The notes under the pieces: model-generated
What the model was told of the DNA's origin: nothing
The model's input: only the letters and a program-made list of their open reading frames with translations
The model's database searches: none
IMG/VR virus record: IMGVR_UViG_3300046163_000066
Span: 1 to 64,000 of that record
Strand: one strand, 5' to 3'
Origin: a virus
DNA: 64,000 nt
Position numbers and translations under genes: made by a program
Shown: piece after piece, positions 41,132 through 50,292 of the stretch
Numbering within the stretch: position 1 is the first letter of the stretch
How the letters are laid out: each line of letters begins with the position of its first letter

Positions 41132-42024
41132 TGAGTCGTGGTGAAGTTAGAGTCTATAAAGATGATAAAGAAGAAAGTTTCGAGAACTCAGGCTTGCCTG
41201 ATGAGATGCAAGATGCTTACGATGAAGGTTGGGACCAAGGCATGAGCCAAGAACAACAACTGGCAAGTATGACGGAAGAAGATTACGAGCGAAAGTTAGG
41301 CGAAGCCACAAGGATTGTGAACTTTAACGGTCTAATGACGCTGTTTGAAAAGAAAGATTACAACGGTAAAATGACTGAATACGTGATTTCTCAGATTCAA
41401 TACGGATACGCCCCACCGACTTTGGGAATTGGCTATGAGGTCAATCTCATTGACTGGGTTCAAAATCCTAATCCTGAACAGTATGTAGTGGTGTCCTCGA
41501 AAGAGTTAGTGCCTGAGTTTATGGCGGCTCCGAGTATTGCGGCTGCACAGTTTCATTGGACTTTGTTTCTTCGCAAAGAAAACCTTGAAATGTTTCAACC
41601 AGACCCTGCGATGGCCGAAGCACAATTGGAATTAGCCAAAGATTTTGAAATGCTGGGTGAGATTGCCGAACTGGACCTTGGAATAATTGACCCTGAAACT
41701 TTGAGACAGTATTTGGGTCGAGAGGTTCTAATCAAAGGTCGTGGAGAATTGTATGTTCGACCGGATACTGGAGAACTAATGAAAATGGAAAGTCCAGAAG
41801 TTGGTTGGAAGAAAGTAGAACGTATGAAAGTTATGGGTCAAAAGATGTCGGCCACACTATCTAATCTGGTTTTGTTGGCTAACGAAAGTCCCAAAGTTTC
41901 ACTTGTATCAGAAAGTGCAACCCAAGTTGTGCTGGAATCCTCAGATTCTAAGAAACTTTCAAAAGCATTAGGCAAGGTTTTCTCAGTAGAAGTTTCAGGC
42001 GACACAATCACAGTTGAGTATTGA
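41131..42024 (+). CDS. Protein of unknown function
   Basis: 297 residues from the ATG at 41131, overlapping the previous stop as TGATG, with GGAGGG upstream. Acidic N-terminus, helical middle around LAKDFEMLGEIAELDLG, strand-rich C-terminal 60 residues. In an operon with the low-complexity protein. No family recognised. Confidence 0.6.
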   Translation: MSRGEVRVYKDDKEESFENSGLPDEMQDAYDEGWDQGMSQEQQLASMTEEDYERKLGEATRIVNFNGLMTLFEKKDYNGKMTEYVISQIQYGYAPPTLGIGYEVNLIDWVQNPNPEQYVVVSSKELVPEFMAAPSIAAAQFHWTLFLRKENLEMFQPDPAMAEAQLELAKDFEMLGEIAELDLGIIDPETLRQYLGREVLIKGRGELYVRPDTGELMKMESPEVGWKKVERMKVMGQKMSATLSNLVLLANESPKVSLVSESATQVVLESSDSKKLSKALGKVFSVEVSGDTITVEY

Positions 42025-42025
42025 G

Positions 42026-42640
42026 GTGGCAGAATTGCCCGTTGATGCACAAAAATTGTTGAACTGGATAGTAGAAAGTGACAACCTAAATGATTTTGAA
42101 ATGATGGGAATGACCATAATGGGTGGCCGTGAGAATCCCGCAGGGAAGTTTCCTCAACAACAAATGGCCGTATATCCTAAAGATGTCTCTCGTCGAAGCA
42201 TTCTGAGTAAAGGGATTTCTGGTTTAATCAAACAGATTGCTGATGGCAAACTTGGGGTTCCAATACTTCCGGAACGTTTGCCAACCCTAATCGTGTGCAA
42301 AACTGATGCAAGCCAAAAGATAATCGAAGTAGCAAAATGGGAAGATACCGAGGATTGGAGTTTTAAGATTGACAATTATTGGATTGTAGCAGAATGGGAT
42401 ACTTCTCAAGAACCAGAAAACAAGTTTCAATGGGTAGTGGTGTTACCACGAAGGGGCATGAAAAACGCCAACTCTGTAAGATACATACAACCTGTATCGG
42501 CTGGAGAACTCAGCATGGATACAGAGATAGAAACGGCACTTAACGGAATGATGGCCTATCTAAACGGTGGAACTTCTCATGGCAGTATTACTTATCATCT
42601 GGCTAAAATCAACTTTGCGGCTCTGAAAACCCTCTCGTGA
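42026..42640 (+). CDS. Protein of unknown function
   Basis: 204 residues counted from a GTG at 42026, one base after the previous stop; a TTG at 42014 or 42035 is also possible. Alpha/beta, with a hydrophobic strand pattern (NYWIVAEWDT, KFQWVVVLPRRG) in the second half. Third gene of the operon that starts at 39137. No family recognised. Confidence 0.55.
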   Translation: MAELPVDAQKLLNWIVESDNLNDFEMMGMTIMGGRENPAGKFPQQQMAVYPKDVSRRSILSKGISGLIKQIADGKLGVPILPERLPTLIVCKTDASQKIIEVAKWEDTEDWSFKIDNYWIVAEWDTSQEPENKFQWVVVLPRRGMKNANSVRYIQPVSAGELSMDTEIETALNGMMAYLNGGTSHGSITYHLAKINFAALKTLS

Positions 42641-42663
42641 CCGAAAATTGTCCTGTGGTTCAA

Positions 42664-42845
42664 CTTTATATGGGTGATTCGCCTATGGTGAATTACGCTC
42701 CCAGCGAGGTGATGTAGCAAACGAACATGACAACCATCGAAAATCGAGTCAAATGCGATTCTTTAAGTAGGTGATTGCCCATACTAAGTTTGCCCACAAC
42801 ACAAAACTTGGGGTCTAAAAAAACTGAAAACAAATGGTGAAAAAT
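42664..42845 (+). promoter_or_regulatory. Tandem promoters before the 42846 gene
   Basis: Two GGTG-class boxes follow each other: TTTATATGGGTGATTCG at 42665 and TTTAAGTAGGTGATTGC at 42761. The second leaves about 55 bases of A-rich leader and a GGTGA site before the ATG at 42846. Between the boxes only very short frames occur (10 and 15 codons). Double promoters plus a leader suggest strong expression. Confidence 0.6.
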
Positions 42846-43379
42846 ATGAGTGACGTAGAAGCATTTTTGAATGAACTTGAGACAATTAACGATGAACGAA
42901 AAGCCGAGCGTGCCGCATCCCGTGGCCCTCGCACAGTCTATGAGGTAATCAAGCCCGAAATGGGTAAGGTTTATCAAGGCTACACGCTGGTTTCCTTTAA
43001 CGAGACTACCAGCCCTCTTGGTTCTGAATCAATTTGTCTCCGCCTTGTTGCCCCCGGTAACGATGGAGAAGCAGAAGCAGGTCGTCGTGTCAAGTTCTAT
43101 GTGAACGGATACGAGAAGCAAGACTTTGAACGATTTATCGGTCAAAACAACCTTGTGACCAAGAACGACGAAGACGATGGTAGCACATACCACCTTCCAA
43201 TCAAGTTGGACTTCCTTCGCAAGATGAACGACTCCCAGAAGAACGCTGGTCGAACCTTCAAGAGTTTCCACGGTATCATCCGTGATGCTGACTCTGCTGC
43301 GCTTCGTGAAGCACTTCCTGAAGTCCCAGAGGACCAGACAACTTCTGAGCCATACGTTGCTCCTGTTGTCGAAGAGTGA
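42846..43379 (+). CDS. Possible highly expressed protein next to MCM
   Basis: 177 residues from the ATG at 42846 with GGTGA nine bases upstream. An acidic helical start, then a strand-rich middle (VYQGYTLVSFNETTS, ICLRLVAP, RRVKFYVNG) that could be an OB or beta-sandwich, and a flexible acidic C-terminus. Codon use differs from its neighbours: C-ending codons (AAC, GAC, CTT/CGC) dominate and GAAAGT-type words are almost absent, as in highly expressed genes. A single-strand DNA-binding or virion protein would fit; neither is shown. Confidence 0.65.
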   Translation: MSDVEAFLNELETINDERKAERAASRGPRTVYEVIKPEMGKVYQGYTLVSFNETTSPLGSESICLRLVAPGNDGEAEAGRRVKFYVNGYEKQDFERFIGQNNLVTKNDEDDGSTYHLPIKLDFLRKMNDSQKNAGRTFKSFHGIIRDADSAALREALPEVPEDQTTSEPYVAPVVEE

Positions 43380-43715
43380 ACCGATTCAGGCTTGTCCTGA
43401 GTCTTTGATTCGCCCCTGTTCCACTACGGCGTGCGTAGCATTTAGGTCCCTTCAAGGTTCCTCGTTGCGCCAAGCCGGTGAGTCGGGCTTCGGCTTCGAT
43501 TCGTAAAACTTGCGACTACGGTATCTCTTTGGTATTGCTCCCTCTGTGGGTGGTATCGAGGTGGATGCGTCATGGGTGGCAAGGTAATGGGTTCAACCAA
43601 CTGGCGACTTACTCACATCGGTTGCCGGCGTGAGCGTGTCTCTTTGAACTCGGCGGAACTCCCTTCTGGGGATTGCTGACGACCAATTATGTGTTGTAGC
43701 AAGACGGTGCGATGG
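43380..43715. other. GC-rich non-coding stretch before MCM
   Basis: About 335 bases without a credible gene on either strand. Local stems include TCAGG-CTTGT-CCTGA (43386-43400), right behind the stop codon and able to act as a terminator or mRNA stabiliser, and CTACG...CGTAG (43423-43438). The composition is clearly GC-richer than nearby genes. It may be a long 3' untranslated region, a non-coding RNA, or a replication element. Confidence 0.45.
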
Positions 43716-43770
43716 TTTATGAAGGTGATTGGACATAGTTTGAACATGAGTTTCTGGAGGTGCAACAAGA
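43716..43770 (+). promoter_or_regulatory. Promoter and leader of the MCM-like gene
   Basis: TTTATGAAGGTGATTGG begins at 43716 and is nearly the same as the primase box at 15779 (TTTATGAAGGTGATTTA). Expected transcription start is near 43746. GGAGGTG at 43756 is the ribosome site for the ATG at 43771. Confidence 0.7.
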
Positions 43771-45492
43771 ATGTTGCCGATTCCTAATGAAATAGTGGAG
43801 TTTGTCTCCGATACTGTGAAAGGTTATCGAAACATCAACGCTGACATCGGTAAGATTTACGCCGCCAAAATTGCGAATCCAACTCTGTTGAGTGGTTCGG
43901 GCGTTTGTCTCAAGATGGAAGAGGGTCCTTTGAATCCTAAGAAACCTGTGGCTAACGAATCAGTAATTCGATTCACGCTAAGTGACGGACAGTATTCTGT
44001 TGAATGCTTGGCTCACAACGGTCCTGAATTGGGTCGGTTAATGGGTTTGCATAGGATTGGTTGGAACGTGGATGGTTCTGATTGGTTGGGCGACGTGTTG
44101 ATGTTGCTAACTGAAAGTGTTCGTGACGGCAAGCAAGTGGAAGTCTCTGGTTACTATGAGATGTTCGGTCGAGACAAAGTTTTCGTAGTCAAAACGGTAA
44201 GACCTGCTGAAGCACGAACTGACAGTCAGATGACTGATGAACAGTTTGAAAGTTTCATTGAGTTGTGTCGTGACGCAGGACCCGGATACCGACCTTTGGA
44301 ATTGATGATTCGTGATGATACTCTGTGGTCTAAACTGTATGCCGACTTACCGATTAAGTATGCTACTATGCTATTCTGTCTCAGCCCACAATCGAAACAG
44401 GACATGATGCACATTGGCATTGTAAGTAGCATGGGTGAAGGTAAAGACCACTTGTTGGAAACCGTCATTGAACCGTTAGTGCCTTGTGGCGTAGCCTCAA
44501 CAGGAAAACTTTGCACGATTCCGGGGTTATTCGGAGCCATGAATGGTGAAGACTTGAACTCTATTGAACTCGGTCTGATTCCCAAGATGGATAACGAGCG
44601 TATTGCTGTTTCCGAGTTTCAAACATGGAGTCAAGAAGTATTCGGTGAACTGATGAATGTTTTGGCTAACGGCAGTTTCACGATGCAGAAAGGTCAAGTT
44701 GATACCAAACGAACTGCTCGAACCAATTTCTTGTTCTTAGGTAACCCGCCGAGAGACTGGAAGAAGGGTGATGAAAAGTTAGGTATGTTGGGTGCATTCG
44801 GTGAATACACGTATCAATTGATGAGCCGATTGACTTTGATTTTCGCCAGAATGTCGCTGACCGATGGTGATGATACTGATTATCTGATTGAAGACAAAAT
44901 CATGGACTCTATGAACGGAGTGTATAAAAAAGAAGACTTCAACGAAAACCTCAATATGTGGAGAATCTTTTTCCGTGAATACTTGCGATATGTTTCGGCT
45001 TTAGACCCTAACTACGACGGTTTGCGAAAACAGATTCGTGATACCATGAATCAAATTAAGGGCGACCCAGTATTCAAAGCGGCTTTCTTGGGTGGAGGTC
45101 GTGCAACTCGTGACTTCCGAAAGTTCCAAGAGTTTGTGAATCTGTGCAAAGGCTTTGCTCGATTGAATGGTGAACGAGAAGTTTCAGAAACAAGTTTGTG
45201 GCACTCTCACAAAATCTTCATGGAAAGCATGGCAACGCTGGAAGGTGATGCGGGATGGAAACACATTATCAACGGTGCAAATGAAAGAATCGCTATGCTG
45301 TATGGCAAGTTGTGGAATGAGAAGAAAGATGGTATTTACGAGTCATTGAAAGAGATGATGGACGTAGTGACGTTTAGTGAAAAAGAATGGGATGAGTTAG
45401 TCAATCTAAACTACATCAATCCGAATGGAAACAAGTTCAAAGGCAAATGGTCTTCGTGGGTTGAAATTATTGACCTTGATGCACAGCCTTAA
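43771..45492 (+). CDS. mcm: Divergent MCM-like replicative ATPase
   Basis: 573 residues. An N-terminal OB-like domain (about 1-150) is followed by an AAA+ domain (about 190-400) and a C-terminal winged-helix region. The Walker A is SSMGEGKDHLL (about 219-229), without the usual GDPGxAKS. Walker B is RIAVSEFQTW, with Ser where MCMs have Asp. The next helix, LMNVLANGSFTMQKGQ, and sensor 1 FLFLGNPP keep the MCM pattern, as does the arginine finger SRLTLIF. It would be the hexameric helicase of the element, but the altered Walker B makes ATP hydrolysis uncertain. It shares its promoter type with primase. Confidence 0.82.
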   Translation: MLPIPNEIVEFVSDTVKGYRNINADIGKIYAAKIANPTLLSGSGVCLKMEEGPLNPKKPVANESVIRFTLSDGQYSVECLAHNGPELGRLMGLHRIGWNVDGSDWLGDVLMLLTESVRDGKQVEVSGYYEMFGRDKVFVVKTVRPAEARTDSQMTDEQFESFIELCRDAGPGYRPLELMIRDDTLWSKLYADLPIKYATMLFCLSPQSKQDMMHIGIVSSMGEGKDHLLETVIEPLVPCGVASTGKLCTIPGLFGAMNGEDLNSIELGLIPKMDNERIAVSEFQTWSQEVFGELMNVLANGSFTMQKGQVDTKRTARTNFLFLGNPPRDWKKGDEKLGMLGAFGEYTYQLMSRLTLIFARMSLTDGDDTDYLIEDKIMDSMNGVYKKEDFNENLNMWRIFFREYLRYVSALDPNYDGLRKQIRDTMNQIKGDPVFKAAFLGGGRATRDFRKFQEFVNLCKGFARLNGEREVSETSLWHSHKIFMESMATLEGDAGWKHIINGANERIAMLYGKLWNEKKDGIYESLKEMMDVVTFSEKEWDELVNLNYINPNGNKFKGKWSSWVEIIDLDAQP

Positions 45493-45517
45493 GTAGTTGA
45501 TAGGAGCATGAGGAAAC

Positions 45518-46459
45518 ATGGATGTAGCCACGACACAACGGGCATTAACAGCACTTCAATTGTTGCTGACTCGTAGTGTATCTATGACGGCAGCGACTCG
45601 ATTGGCTCGCACAACTCCGAAAACACTCAAAAGTTATTTGGCCTTGAAAGGTATCAAATGGAGTATCAAAAGAGGTCGTTTCCGAATTGACAAAACGGCG
45701 GCACAGAAAAGGTTTGAGTTTTTGAATCTAATGTTGTCAGGCAAGTCAGCCACAGGCGCAGCCAAAGAATTAGAAACCACCGTCAAAACCATGAGTCGTC
45801 AAACTTTGCCAGATTCATCAGGTGGAGAGCAACCGATTATTGTTAAAGACGGCGGTTCTTGGATTCCTAACTTTTTGAAGATTGAAAACTATTCATTGGT
45901 GTTTTACGGAGGCATCACAGGTTTCGAGGGAAAGACTCTCGGAAGAAATGTTCAGAAAGGACCCGCAGCCAGCATTGAAGAAGGTGAAGAAGATTACATG
46001 GACATCTGGTGGCAAGTAGATTTTGAAACTTGGAGAAGCACGTTGCCCGCTAATCAAGCGGCTGAGTTTTGGAAACCACAAGTGATGCAACAAGTTCGCA
46101 GACAACTTGAAAGTTTAGTCGTCTCGGACCCGACGTTGGCAGGGAAGTTTCTGGGTAATGCCAAAGTTTCAACCCATGCTGCCAGCACAGGTCGAGCAGG
46201 TGCAACTGGAATGCCAGTCAGTAGATTGGAACAGATTTTGGAACGCTATGAAGTCAAAATAATGAGTGATGTCAGTTCAGGCGTGGATGACAATTTGGTG
46301 TTTCGACCTCCTGAGTATGTGTTTCGCACAGAGTTGCCTACCGATGACAGTTCTGGAAACTTTCAAGTGATGTTTCTCAATAAAGATGAAATCGTCAGTT
46401 ATCCTGTGCGCCCAGAAATAATCTCTGTGAAACACAACCTTAACGATGAAGTAGTTTAG
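45518..46459 (+). CDS. HTH DNA-binding protein, unknown role
   Basis: 313 residues, ATG at 45518, about 30 bases after CTTAAGTAGTTG. Two helix-turn-helix units lie in the first 90 residues (SMTAATRLARTTPKTLKSYLA and KSATGAAKELETTVKTMSRQ), like tandem resolvase- or sigma-type HTHs. The rest is a mixed alpha/beta domain with a basic helix near 190 and strands at the end. Directly behind the MCM-like gene, so origin recognition or regulation is possible. No family recognised. Confidence 0.65.
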   Translation: MDVATTQRALTALQLLLTRSVSMTAATRLARTTPKTLKSYLALKGIKWSIKRGRFRIDKTAAQKRFEFLNLMLSGKSATGAAKELETTVKTMSRQTLPDSSGGEQPIIVKDGGSWIPNFLKIENYSLVFYGGITGFEGKTLGRNVQKGPAASIEEGEEDYMDIWWQVDFETWRSTLPANQAAEFWKPQVMQQVRRQLESLVVSDPTLAGKFLGNAKVSTHAASTGRAGATGMPVSRLEQILERYEVKIMSDVSSGVDDNLVFRPPEYVFRTELPTDDSSGNFQVMFLNKDEIVSYPVRPEIISVKHNLNDEVV

Positions 46460-47111
46460 AGGGGAAGTTGAAAGTCCAATTCAGGACTGGCACAGCAAAA
46501 GTGGAAACCAAAAGGCTGTCCTTGACAAAATACTTGAGCGATTCTTGGATTTCAGGTTTGCCTAAAACATACACATCTTGATTTTGTATCAGCAAGAAAA
46601 CATTACCGTTGGTGTAAATGAACGAAGGCTGATTGGATTTAGCCGATAAACCCACCGAAAGTGTAGCCTTACCACGAATGTAATCGAACCAATCTTCTGG
46701 AGAAAGAATCTTTTCGTTAGATGAAGTTTCAATACGATAAGTCATAGCAGGGTTAAGCACCGAAACTTTCCAATTGACATCTGCAACTGTCCAGTAATCT
46801 GGAGTGTAATACAATTCTTCTCTGATTTCTTTTTCCCGTTGGCGTGGGTCGATGACTTTTCCCTCACGAGCGTCGTCAAGCCATTCATAGTAATTTTTAG
46901 CGTCAGGGTTTGAGTGCCAAAAAGTAACTCCCACGTTTTCCATGTAATCAAACTCTCGATTTTGAAGGTCCACCGCACCGGGATATTCTTGGTCAAGTTG
47001 TTGCCAAACTTTCACTTCAGCAAACGGATATTCTGGAATCAAAGGAGGAGGGTCAGTTGAAAAAACTTCTTGGAAAAAGATGTCCAAATCTTCGTAAAAC
47101 TCATCCCTCAT
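46440..47111 (-). CDS. Protein of unknown function, ATC-class
   Basis: 223 residues from the ATG at 47111, 31 bases after the ATC-class box at 47142. Acidic N-terminus, Trp- and Tyr-rich centre, strand-rich C-terminus. The end overlaps the convergent HTH gene by 20 bases. No family recognised. Confidence 0.6.
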   Translation of the reverse strand: MRDEFYEDLDIFFQEVFSTDPPPLIPEYPFAEVKVWQQLDQEYPGAVDLQNREFDYMENVGVTFWHSNPDAKNYYEWLDDAREGKVIDPRQREKEIREELYYTPDYWTVADVNWKVSVLNPAMTYRIETSSNEKILSPEDWFDYIRGKATLSVGLSAKSNQPSFIYTNGNVFLLIQNQDVYVLGKPEIQESLKYFVKDSLLVSTFAVPVLNWTFNFPSKLLHR

Positions 47112-47125
47112 AATAAAAAATGTAG

Positions 47126-47142
47126 TTACTCTGATACTTAAA
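47126..47142 (-). promoter_or_regulatory. ATC-class promoter (putative late), minus strand
   Basis: Reads TTTAAGTATCAGAGTAA on the minus strand. It stands back to back with TTTAAATAGGTGCTT (47159) of the methyltransferase operon. Confidence 0.7.
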
Positions 47143-47188
47143 GATTCAGGCCCACAACTTTAAATAGGTGCTTGACTGTAATCAAAAC

Positions 47189-47989
47189 ATGAGGCTTCGT
47201 AACGTAATCGGATTGTTTGACGGGATTTCATGTGGACAAATGGCTTTGAAGAAGGCTGGAATCGAGTATGACCAGTATTATGCTTCCGAAATTGACAAGT
47301 ATGCGATGAAAGTTACGCAACAACAGTTTCCCAACACAATTCAATTAGGGTCCGTAACTGATTGGGAATCATGGGAATCACCCTTCTTCCATATTGATAA
47401 TGTTGATTTGGTGATGGGTGGAAGCCCGTGTCAAGGATTTTCGTTGGCAGGTAAGCAATTAAACTTTGATGACCCACGAAGCAGTTTGTTCTTTGAGTTC
47501 TTAGCCATTGTTAAACATTTCAAACCTAAGTATTTCCTATTGGAAAATGTAAAAATGAGGCAAGATATTCAAGATGCTATCTCGAAAGAACTGGGTGTTG
47601 AACCTATTCTTATCAATTCTAATTTGGTGTCGGCTCAGAACCGACGAAGGCTTTATTGGACTAACATCCCTAATGTGAAACTTCCCGATGACCGAGGTAT
47701 TACTTTGGAATCAATTCTGGAAATCCCTGCGGAAAAGGGTATTACCGTTAGACCCAAGAGTAAATGTCTTCGAGTAGGTGGCCGTCAAAGTTATGACCGA
47801 CATGAATGGGACAGTATTGATAACACGCACTCACGAAAACTAACGGTGTTGGAGTGTGAACGCCTTCAAACATTACCTGATGGCTACACCGAAGGTATTT
47901 CCAATACTCAACGATACAAAACTCTCGGAAACGGGTGGACTGTGGACGTTATTGCACACATCTTTGAACACATGGAGGACTCACCTTGA
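47189..47989 (+). CDS. DNA (cytosine-5) methyltransferase 1 of 3
   Basis: 266 residues, ATG at 47189, 30 bases after TTTAAATAGG. SAM-binding motif I is GLFDGISCGQ (7-16); the catalytic Cys is in GGSPCQGFS (about 77-85); motif VI is LLENVK, motif VIII AQNRRRLYW, motif X GNGWTVDVI. The target-recognition region between VIII and IX is short. It methylates C5 of cytosine in a defined sequence. First of three tandem paralogues, with no matching restriction gene beside them, so the set probably protects the element's DNA or alters its binding properties. Confidence 0.93.
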   Translation: MRLRNVIGLFDGISCGQMALKKAGIEYDQYYASEIDKYAMKVTQQQFPNTIQLGSVTDWESWESPFFHIDNVDLVMGGSPCQGFSLAGKQLNFDDPRSSLFFEFLAIVKHFKPKYFLLENVKMRQDIQDAISKELGVEPILINSNLVSAQNRRRLYWTNIPNVKLPDDRGITLESILEIPAEKGITVRPKSKCLRVGGRQSYDRHEWDSIDNTHSRKLTVLECERLQTLPDGYTEGISNTQRYKTLGNGWTVDVIAHIFEHMEDSP

Positions 47990-48882
47990 GACTTAGAAAT
48001 GTTCTGGGATTATTCGATGGAATAAGTTGTGGACAACTGGCCTTGCACCGAGCAGGTATTAAGTTCGATAACTACTACGCCAGCGAAATTGACAAATATC
48101 CGATTAGCGTTACTCAAAGGAACTTTCCCGAAACTATTCAATTGGGCAACATTCTCGATTGGGAATCATGGGATTTAGAAAACATTGATTTGATTATGGG
48201 CGGAAGTCCGTGTCAAGGATTTTCATTAGCAGGTCAAAGATTGAACTTTGATGATGACCGCAGTAAGTTGTTTTTTGAGTTTGTGAAAATCATTAAACAT
48301 TACAAACCAAAATACTGGCTACTCGAAAATGTCAAAATGCGAAAAGATGTTGAGGAAGCAATCAGTTCGGAACTCGGTGTTGAACCCATTCTTATCAATT
48401 CTGGGTTGGTTTCGGCTCAAAGCAGAGACCGCTTGTATTGGACTAACATCCCCGACATAACTTTGCCAGAGGACAAAAAGATTTACCTGAACAGTATTTT
48501 GGAAACTTTGCCTGAGTCTGAAATCAGAGGTGGAAACTTGACAGAATACTTCAAACACAAAGAAGGGAAACTTTCACCCAGAGGGCTGTGCCACATTGGA
48601 ACTGCTGACTTGAAAGGTATTGACTCTTTGAAAAGGGTGTATCATCCCGACGGCAAATCTCCAACATTGACAACCAGCATGGGTGGGCATCGTGAATCGA
48701 AAGTTTCAACGAGTGAAACCACTTGGAGAAAGGTTACTCCGTTAGAATGTGAACGATTACAAACTTTGCCTGATGGCTACACCGATAATCTCAGTAATAC
48801 TCAAAGATACAAAGCCATAGGTAATGGCTGGACTGTGGACATTATCGCCCACATCTTTGAACACATGGAGGACTCAGAATGA
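47986..48882 (+). CDS. DNA (cytosine-5) methyltransferase 2 of 3
   Basis: 298 residues from a TTG at 47986 that overlaps the stop of the first enzyme as TTGA; GGAGG lies 11 bases upstream. Same motifs (GLFDGISCGQ, GGSPCQGFS, LLENVK, AQSRDRLYW, GNGWTVDII). About 30 residues longer than its neighbour in the target-recognition region (SEIRGGNLTEYF to HRESKVST), so a different recognition sequence is likely. Motif VIII has Ser for the usual Asn (QSR). Confidence 0.93.
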   Translation: MRLRNVLGLFDGISCGQLALHRAGIKFDNYYASEIDKYPISVTQRNFPETIQLGNILDWESWDLENIDLIMGGSPCQGFSLAGQRLNFDDDRSKLFFEFVKIIKHYKPKYWLLENVKMRKDVEEAISSELGVEPILINSGLVSAQSRDRLYWTNIPDITLPEDKKIYLNSILETLPESEIRGGNLTEYFKHKEGKLSPRGLCHIGTADLKGIDSLKRVYHPDGKSPTLTTSMGGHRESKVSTSETTWRKVTPLECERLQTLPDGYTDNLSNTQRYKAIGNGWTVDIIAHIFEHMEDSE

Positions 48883-49769
48883 AAATTAGAAATGTTTTAG
48901 GATTGTTTGATGGAATAAGTTGCGGGCAAGTGGCTTTACAGCGTGCTGGTATTGAACACGACCAGTATTATGCTTCCGAGATTGATAAGAATCCGATTAA
49001 AGTAACTCAAAAGAATTGGCCTAAAACCGTGCAACTGGGAGACATTACCAAGTGGCGTGATTGGGACTTAGAAAACATTGATTTGATTATTGGTGGTAGT
49101 CCGTGTCAAGGATTTTCAACCGCAGGTCGGCAACTTAACTTTGATGACCCACGCAGTAAATTGTTCTTTGAGTTTTTGGATATTGTAAATCATTACAAAC
49201 CGAAGTATTGGTTGTTGGAAAATGTGGTAATGAGTGAGGATGTGCGAGATGCTATCTCGGCAGCATTGGGTGTGGACCCTGTGTTTATCAACTCCAATCT
49301 GGTATCGGCTCAAAATCGAAAGCGATATTACTGGACTAACATTCCTGATGTAGAACTTCCAGCAGACCGTGGTATCAAACTTTCAGACATTCTGGAATCG
49401 GATGATTATCCAAATGCAGCCAATGTAGTTGGCCGAAGATTGAATGCCGACGGAGTTCGTAAAGACTATGACAAGTCTGTGCCAATTACTCAATGCCTAC
49501 AAGTGCGAAAGGATTCGACGAAAGTTCCTTGCTTGACCACAGTTTCAAAGGATGCAGTAGTTAGTCGTTTGCCACATGGTCGGTATCGAGATGCTTACGA
49601 AAGTCCTGTTAAAGATGATTGGAGAGATTTCACTAATCTGGAATGTGAACGACTTCAAACCTTGCCAGACGGATACACGGAAGGTATTGCTGAAACTCAA
49701 CGTCGTCGAGCCATCGGAAATGGTTGGACTGTGGATGTGATTGCTCACATCTTTGGATTTATGAAGTAA
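48879..49769 (+). CDS. DNA (cytosine-5) methyltransferase 3 of 3
   Basis: 296 residues, ATG at 48879 overlapping the second stop as ATGA; GGAGGACTCAGA upstream. All motifs intact (GLFDGISCGQ, GGSPCQGFS, LLENVV, AQNRKRYYW, GNGWTVDVI). Its target-recognition region (about 185-245, VVGRRLNADGVRKDY to VSRLPHGRYRD) has no obvious likeness to the other two. The three genes clearly arose by duplication, with the N-terminal thirds most alike. Confidence 0.93.
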   Translation: MKIRNVLGLFDGISCGQVALQRAGIEHDQYYASEIDKNPIKVTQKNWPKTVQLGDITKWRDWDLENIDLIIGGSPCQGFSTAGRQLNFDDPRSKLFFEFLDIVNHYKPKYWLLENVVMSEDVRDAISAALGVDPVFINSNLVSAQNRKRYYWTNIPDVELPADRGIKLSDILESDDYPNAANVVGRRLNADGVRKDYDKSVPITQCLQVRKDSTKVPCLTTVSKDAVVSRLPHGRYRDAYESPVKDDWRDFTNLECERLQTLPDGYTEGIAETQRRRAIGNGWTVDVIAHIFGFMK

Positions 49770-49821
49770 TTGTTTATATGGGTGCTACGGAATAGAGTAG
49801 TTACACAACAGGTGATACAGA

Positions 49822-50292
49822 ATGGATGAACAAACACAGATTTTAATTGGACTCGGCGGATTGGCTATTACAGCGATTGGTGGCTGGTGGCTCAAGAACC
49901 GTGGTAACGCAGTTACCAAGATTGCAGACAAACTTGAAGATGTGGTCGAAGATTTGACAGGCAAAGACATTGAACTTGATGATGTGGTCTCGGATGTTAT
50001 GGATTCTGTGGAAGATGTAGTCGAAGAGGCTTCGGAAGAAGTCATGGAGGCTCTGGAAGAAGGAGAAAGCGTTTCGGAAGCACTTGAAGAAGTGGCCGAC
50101 GACGTGGTTGCCGATGTAGCCGATGCTGTGGATGACCTACAAGACCGCCTTTCTGGTCTCAAGGTTGCAGAACTCAAAGAACTACTCAAGTCAGCAGGGT
50201 TGCCTGTGTCTGGAAACAAGTTGCAGTTGATTGACCGACTCACAAAGGGTCTCGACAACAAGCATCTGTTGGATGTTCTAAAAGGAAATTGA
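49822..50292 (+). CDS. Membrane-anchored acidic protein with SAP domain
   Basis: 156 residues, ATG at 49822 after CAGGTGATACAGA; promoter TTTATATGGGTGCTA at 49772. One N-terminal membrane helix (IGLGGLAITAIGGWWL, 8-23), a long acidic coiled stretch (about 35-110), then a SAP motif (LKVAELKELLKSAGLPVSGN and the second helix, about 112-145). SAP domains bind DNA. The protein could tie DNA to the membrane. The acidic middle may form a stalk. Confidence 0.75.
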   Translation: MDEQTQILIGLGGLAITAIGGWWLKNRGNAVTKIADKLEDVVEDLTGKDIELDDVVSDVMDSVEDVVEEASEEVMEALEEGESVSEALEEVADDVVADVADAVDDLQDRLSGLKVAELKELLKSAGLPVSGNKLQLIDRLTKGLDNKHLLDVLKGN

